A stretch of DNA of 51,888 nt from Rhizobiaceae bacterium. GTDB lineage: Bacteria; Pseudomonadota; Alphaproteobacteria; Rhizobiales; Rhizobiaceae. The notes under the pieces were generated by a model. It saw nothing but the letters and a program-made list of their open reading frames with translations, searched no databases and had not been told where the DNA came from. The stretch is taken from the NCBI GenBank assembly GCA_019635695.1, contig JAHBYZ010000022.1:1-51888 (forward strand), given 5' to 3'. The translations under genes and the position numbers were made by a program. Position 1 is the first letter of the stretch. Each line of letters opens with the position of its first letter. This document shows, in pieces, positions 50,277-51,888 of the stretch.

Positions 50277-51416
50277 TCACGCCGCCATCAGTCCGCCCAT
50301 GGCCGCCAGCGCCGCCAGATGATGGGCGTCGTCGCCGAAGGTCAGGTTGATCATCGCCATGCGCTTGAAATAGTGGCCGATGGCAAGTTCCATCGTCATG
50401 CCGACACCGCCGTGCAGCTGAATCGCGTTCTCGCCGACGATGCGTCCGGCGCGGCCGATTTCGGCCTTGGCCGCATGCATGGCGCGCGTCCGCTCGGCGT
50501 CGTCTTCGCTGTCGGCCAACGTCGTCGCGTAAAGCGTGATCGAACGCGCCTGCTCGATGGCGACGAACATGTCGACGGCCTTGTGCTGAAGCACCTGGAA
50601 CGAGCCGATCGGCACGCCGAACTGCTTTCTCACCTTGAGATATTCGACCGTCAGCACGTGCATGGCCGACATCACGCCGATGGCTTCCGCGCACAGCGCG
50701 GCAATCGCGGCATCAACCACGCGGCGCACCAGCGGCAGGCCGTTGGCCGGATCGCCGATGGCCTCGGCCGCCACGCCTTCCAGCGTGACCTCCGCGGCGC
50801 GCTGTCCGTCCTGGTTGGCATGGGCGCGGATCGAGACGCCCTTGGCCGCCGCATCGACGAGGAAGACGCCGATGCCGGCCTCGTCGCGCGCGCCGCCGGC
50901 TGTGCGGGCAGTGACAATAAGCCTGTCCGCGGAAGGCGCGCCGACGACGACGAACTTCTTGCCGTCCAGCGTCCAGCCCGAGCCGGATTTCCTGGCGGTC
51001 GTCTCGACATGGTGGAGGTCGAAGCGCGAATTGCGCTCGACCTGCGCGAACGCGAGCTTGAGTTCGCCGGACGCGATTGCCGGGATCAGCGCAGCCTTCT
51101 GCGCATCGCTGCCGCCCAGTCGCACGAAGCCGCCGCCCAGAACGACGGTCGCGAGGTAAGGTTCGAGCGAGATCGCGCCGCCCAGCGCTTCCATGACGAT
51201 CGCCGTCTCGACCGGCCCACCACCCAGGCCTCCGTCCGCTTCGGCGAAGGGCAGGGCGGTCAGACCCATCTCTGCGAACCCCCGCCACATCTCGGCGCTG
51301 TAGCCTTCGGCCGAGGCCAGTACCGCCTTGCGCTGCTCGAACCCGTAGCGGTCCTTGAGCAGGCGCTCGATCGAATCCTTGAGCAGGGACTGTTCTTCGG
51401 AGAGGTCGAAATCCAT
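50277..51416 (-). CDS. Acyl-CoA dehydrogenase, subunit 1
   Basis: The 379-residue flavoprotein has the acyl-CoA dehydrogenase layout: N-terminal helices (MDFDLSEEQSLLKDSIERLLKDRYG), a middle beta-domain (SGWTLDGKKFVVVGAPSADRLIV) and C-terminal helices with YLKVRKQFGVPIGSFQVLQHKAVDMFV and AIQLHGGVGMTMELAIGHYFKR. It desaturates an acyl-CoA at C2-C3 and passes electrons to ETF. The gene follows another dehydrogenase gene by nine bases in the same direction; paired genes of this type often form heteromeric enzymes for ring-derived or steroid-like acyl-CoAs. Confidence 0.92.
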   Translation of the reverse strand: MDFDLSEEQSLLKDSIERLLKDRYGFEQRKAVLASAEGYSAEMWRGFAEMGLTALPFAEADGGLGGGPVETAIVMEALGGAISLEPYLATVVLGGGFVRLGGSDAQKAALIPAIASGELKLAFAQVERNSRFDLHHVETTARKSGSGWTLDGKKFVVVGAPSADRLIVTARTAGGARDEAGIGVFLVDAAAKGVSIRAHANQDGQRAAEVTLEGVAAEAIGDPANGLPLVRRVVDAAIAALCAEAIGVMSAMHVLTVEYLKVRKQFGVPIGSFQVLQHKAVDMFVAIEQARSITLYATTLADSEDDAERTRAMHAAKAEIGRAGRIVGENAIQLHGGVGMTMELAIGHYFKRMAMINLTFGDDAHHLAALAAMGGLMAA

Positions 51417-51425
51417 GTCAGTTCC

Positions 51426-51888
51426 TCACAAACCGAGAACGGCCTTGGCGATGATGTTCTTCTGGATCTCGTTGGACCCGCCGTAGATCGAGACCTTGCG
51501 CGTGTTGAAATAGGCCGGCGAGGCAGTCGCCGCGTCTTCGGGCTCCAGCGGCGGCAGGTTGGAGCCGTCCGTCGCGGGCTCGTGGAACGGCATCGCGTGC
51601 GGCCCCATCACGTCCATCAGCAGCGCGGTCGTCGCCTGCTGTATCTCGGAACCCTTGATCTTGAGGATGGAGGAAGCGGGGTCAGGCCGGCCGGTGTTGC
51701 CGCGCTTGGCGTCGGCCGCCACGACGCGCAACTGCGTGATCTCCAGTGTCTTCAGCTCGATCTCGACCGCCGTGAGCTTTTCGAGGAAGCGACGGTCCTC
51801 GATCAGCGGGCGGCCGGACGACATCTCGCGCGCGGCGAGCTCGCGGATGCGGGCGATGCGCTGCTTGGAGATGCCGACGCGCGCGATG
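51426..51888 (-). CDS. Acyl-CoA dehydrogenase, subunit 2 (5' end outside window)
   Basis: Only the C-terminal 153 or so residues are present; the frame stays open to the window edge (IARVGISKQRIARIRELAAREMSSGRPL precedes the first in-window ATG at 51824 and its codons continue to 51888). The ending RKVSIYGGSNEIQKNIIAKAVLGL is the standard acyl-CoA dehydrogenase C-terminus with the flavin-contact GGSNEIQ. It is probably the upstream partner of the dehydrogenase gene that starts at 51416. Confidence 0.9.
   Translation of the reverse strand, partial: IARVGISKQRIARIRELAAREMSSGRPLIEDRRFLEKLTAVEIELKTLEITQLRVVAADAKRGNTGRPDPASSILKIKGSEIQQATTALLMDVMGPHAMPFHEPATDGSNLPPLEPEDAATASPAYFNTRKVSIYGGSNEIQKNIIAKAVLGL

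Overview
The window reads as a chromosomal segment of a high-GC alphaproteobacterium, most likely Hyphomicrobiales (Phyllobacteriaceae/Mesorhizobium-like). The basis is the gene content and order (pmbA - IMPase/CysQ-like - DUF4170 - waaA - lpxK - DUF2093 - mutL), the IleS without its C-terminal zinc knuckle, and the GC-rich mosaic intergenic hairpins. The taxonomic placement is inference. No rRNA, tRNA, CRISPR array or prophage was seen.

Layout. 1-1.1 kb: an IS110-family insertion sequence whose upstream leader could encode a bridge RNA. 1.2-7.4 kb (minus strand): an SRPBCC-like protein, two tandem TadG-like von Willebrand factor A proteins, and a membrane-anchored protein with a decayed EAL domain. 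7.6-15.8 kb: a HAD hydrolase, ribF, a VapBC toxin-antitoxin pair, a DUF1176 protein, ileS, a lipoprotein and tadA. 16-25.8 kb: an RluB-type pseudouridine synthase with a long basic tail, rsmD, two M16 peptidases (one with and one without the zinc motif), a patatin-like phospholipase, a MATE transporter, a PmbA/TldD protein and an IMPase-family phosphatase. 26-30.8 kb: DUF4170, waaA-like, lpxK-like, DUF2093 and mutL. 31-36.3 kb: a small membrane protein, a secreted protein, a GGDEF-EAL protein and the threonine-degradation pair kbl-tdh. 36.3-37.5 kb: a second toxin-antitoxin pair and a MarR regulator.

37.5-48.8 kb is an aromatic/tyrosine catabolic island. HppD makes homogentisate, HmgA opens its ring and an FAH-family hydrolase finishes. 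These are accompanied by two metallo-beta-lactamase-fold proteins, a small membrane protein, an FAD hydroxylase, DUF2783, MarR and Lrp regulators, a second flavin monooxygenase, and a TRAP transporter with no binding protein beside it. 48.8-51.9 kb (minus strand) holds a PagL/acyloxyacyl-hydrolase-like outer-membrane barrel, a small hypothetical protein, a TIGR01244-type protein and an acyl-CoA dehydrogenase pair; the last gene runs off the window.

The most unusual signal is the waaA-lpxK pair at the normal syntenic position for lipid A/Kdo genes. Both frames are intact, but the LpxK protein has lost essentially every catalytic motif of the family and the WaaA protein has changed several near-invariant motifs. 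This looks like a pair of retained pseudo-enzymes. Other points of interest are the candidate IS110 bridge RNA, a 147-bp imperfect palindrome, a relic of the 3' end of a GGDEF-EAL gene, and several palindromic operators.
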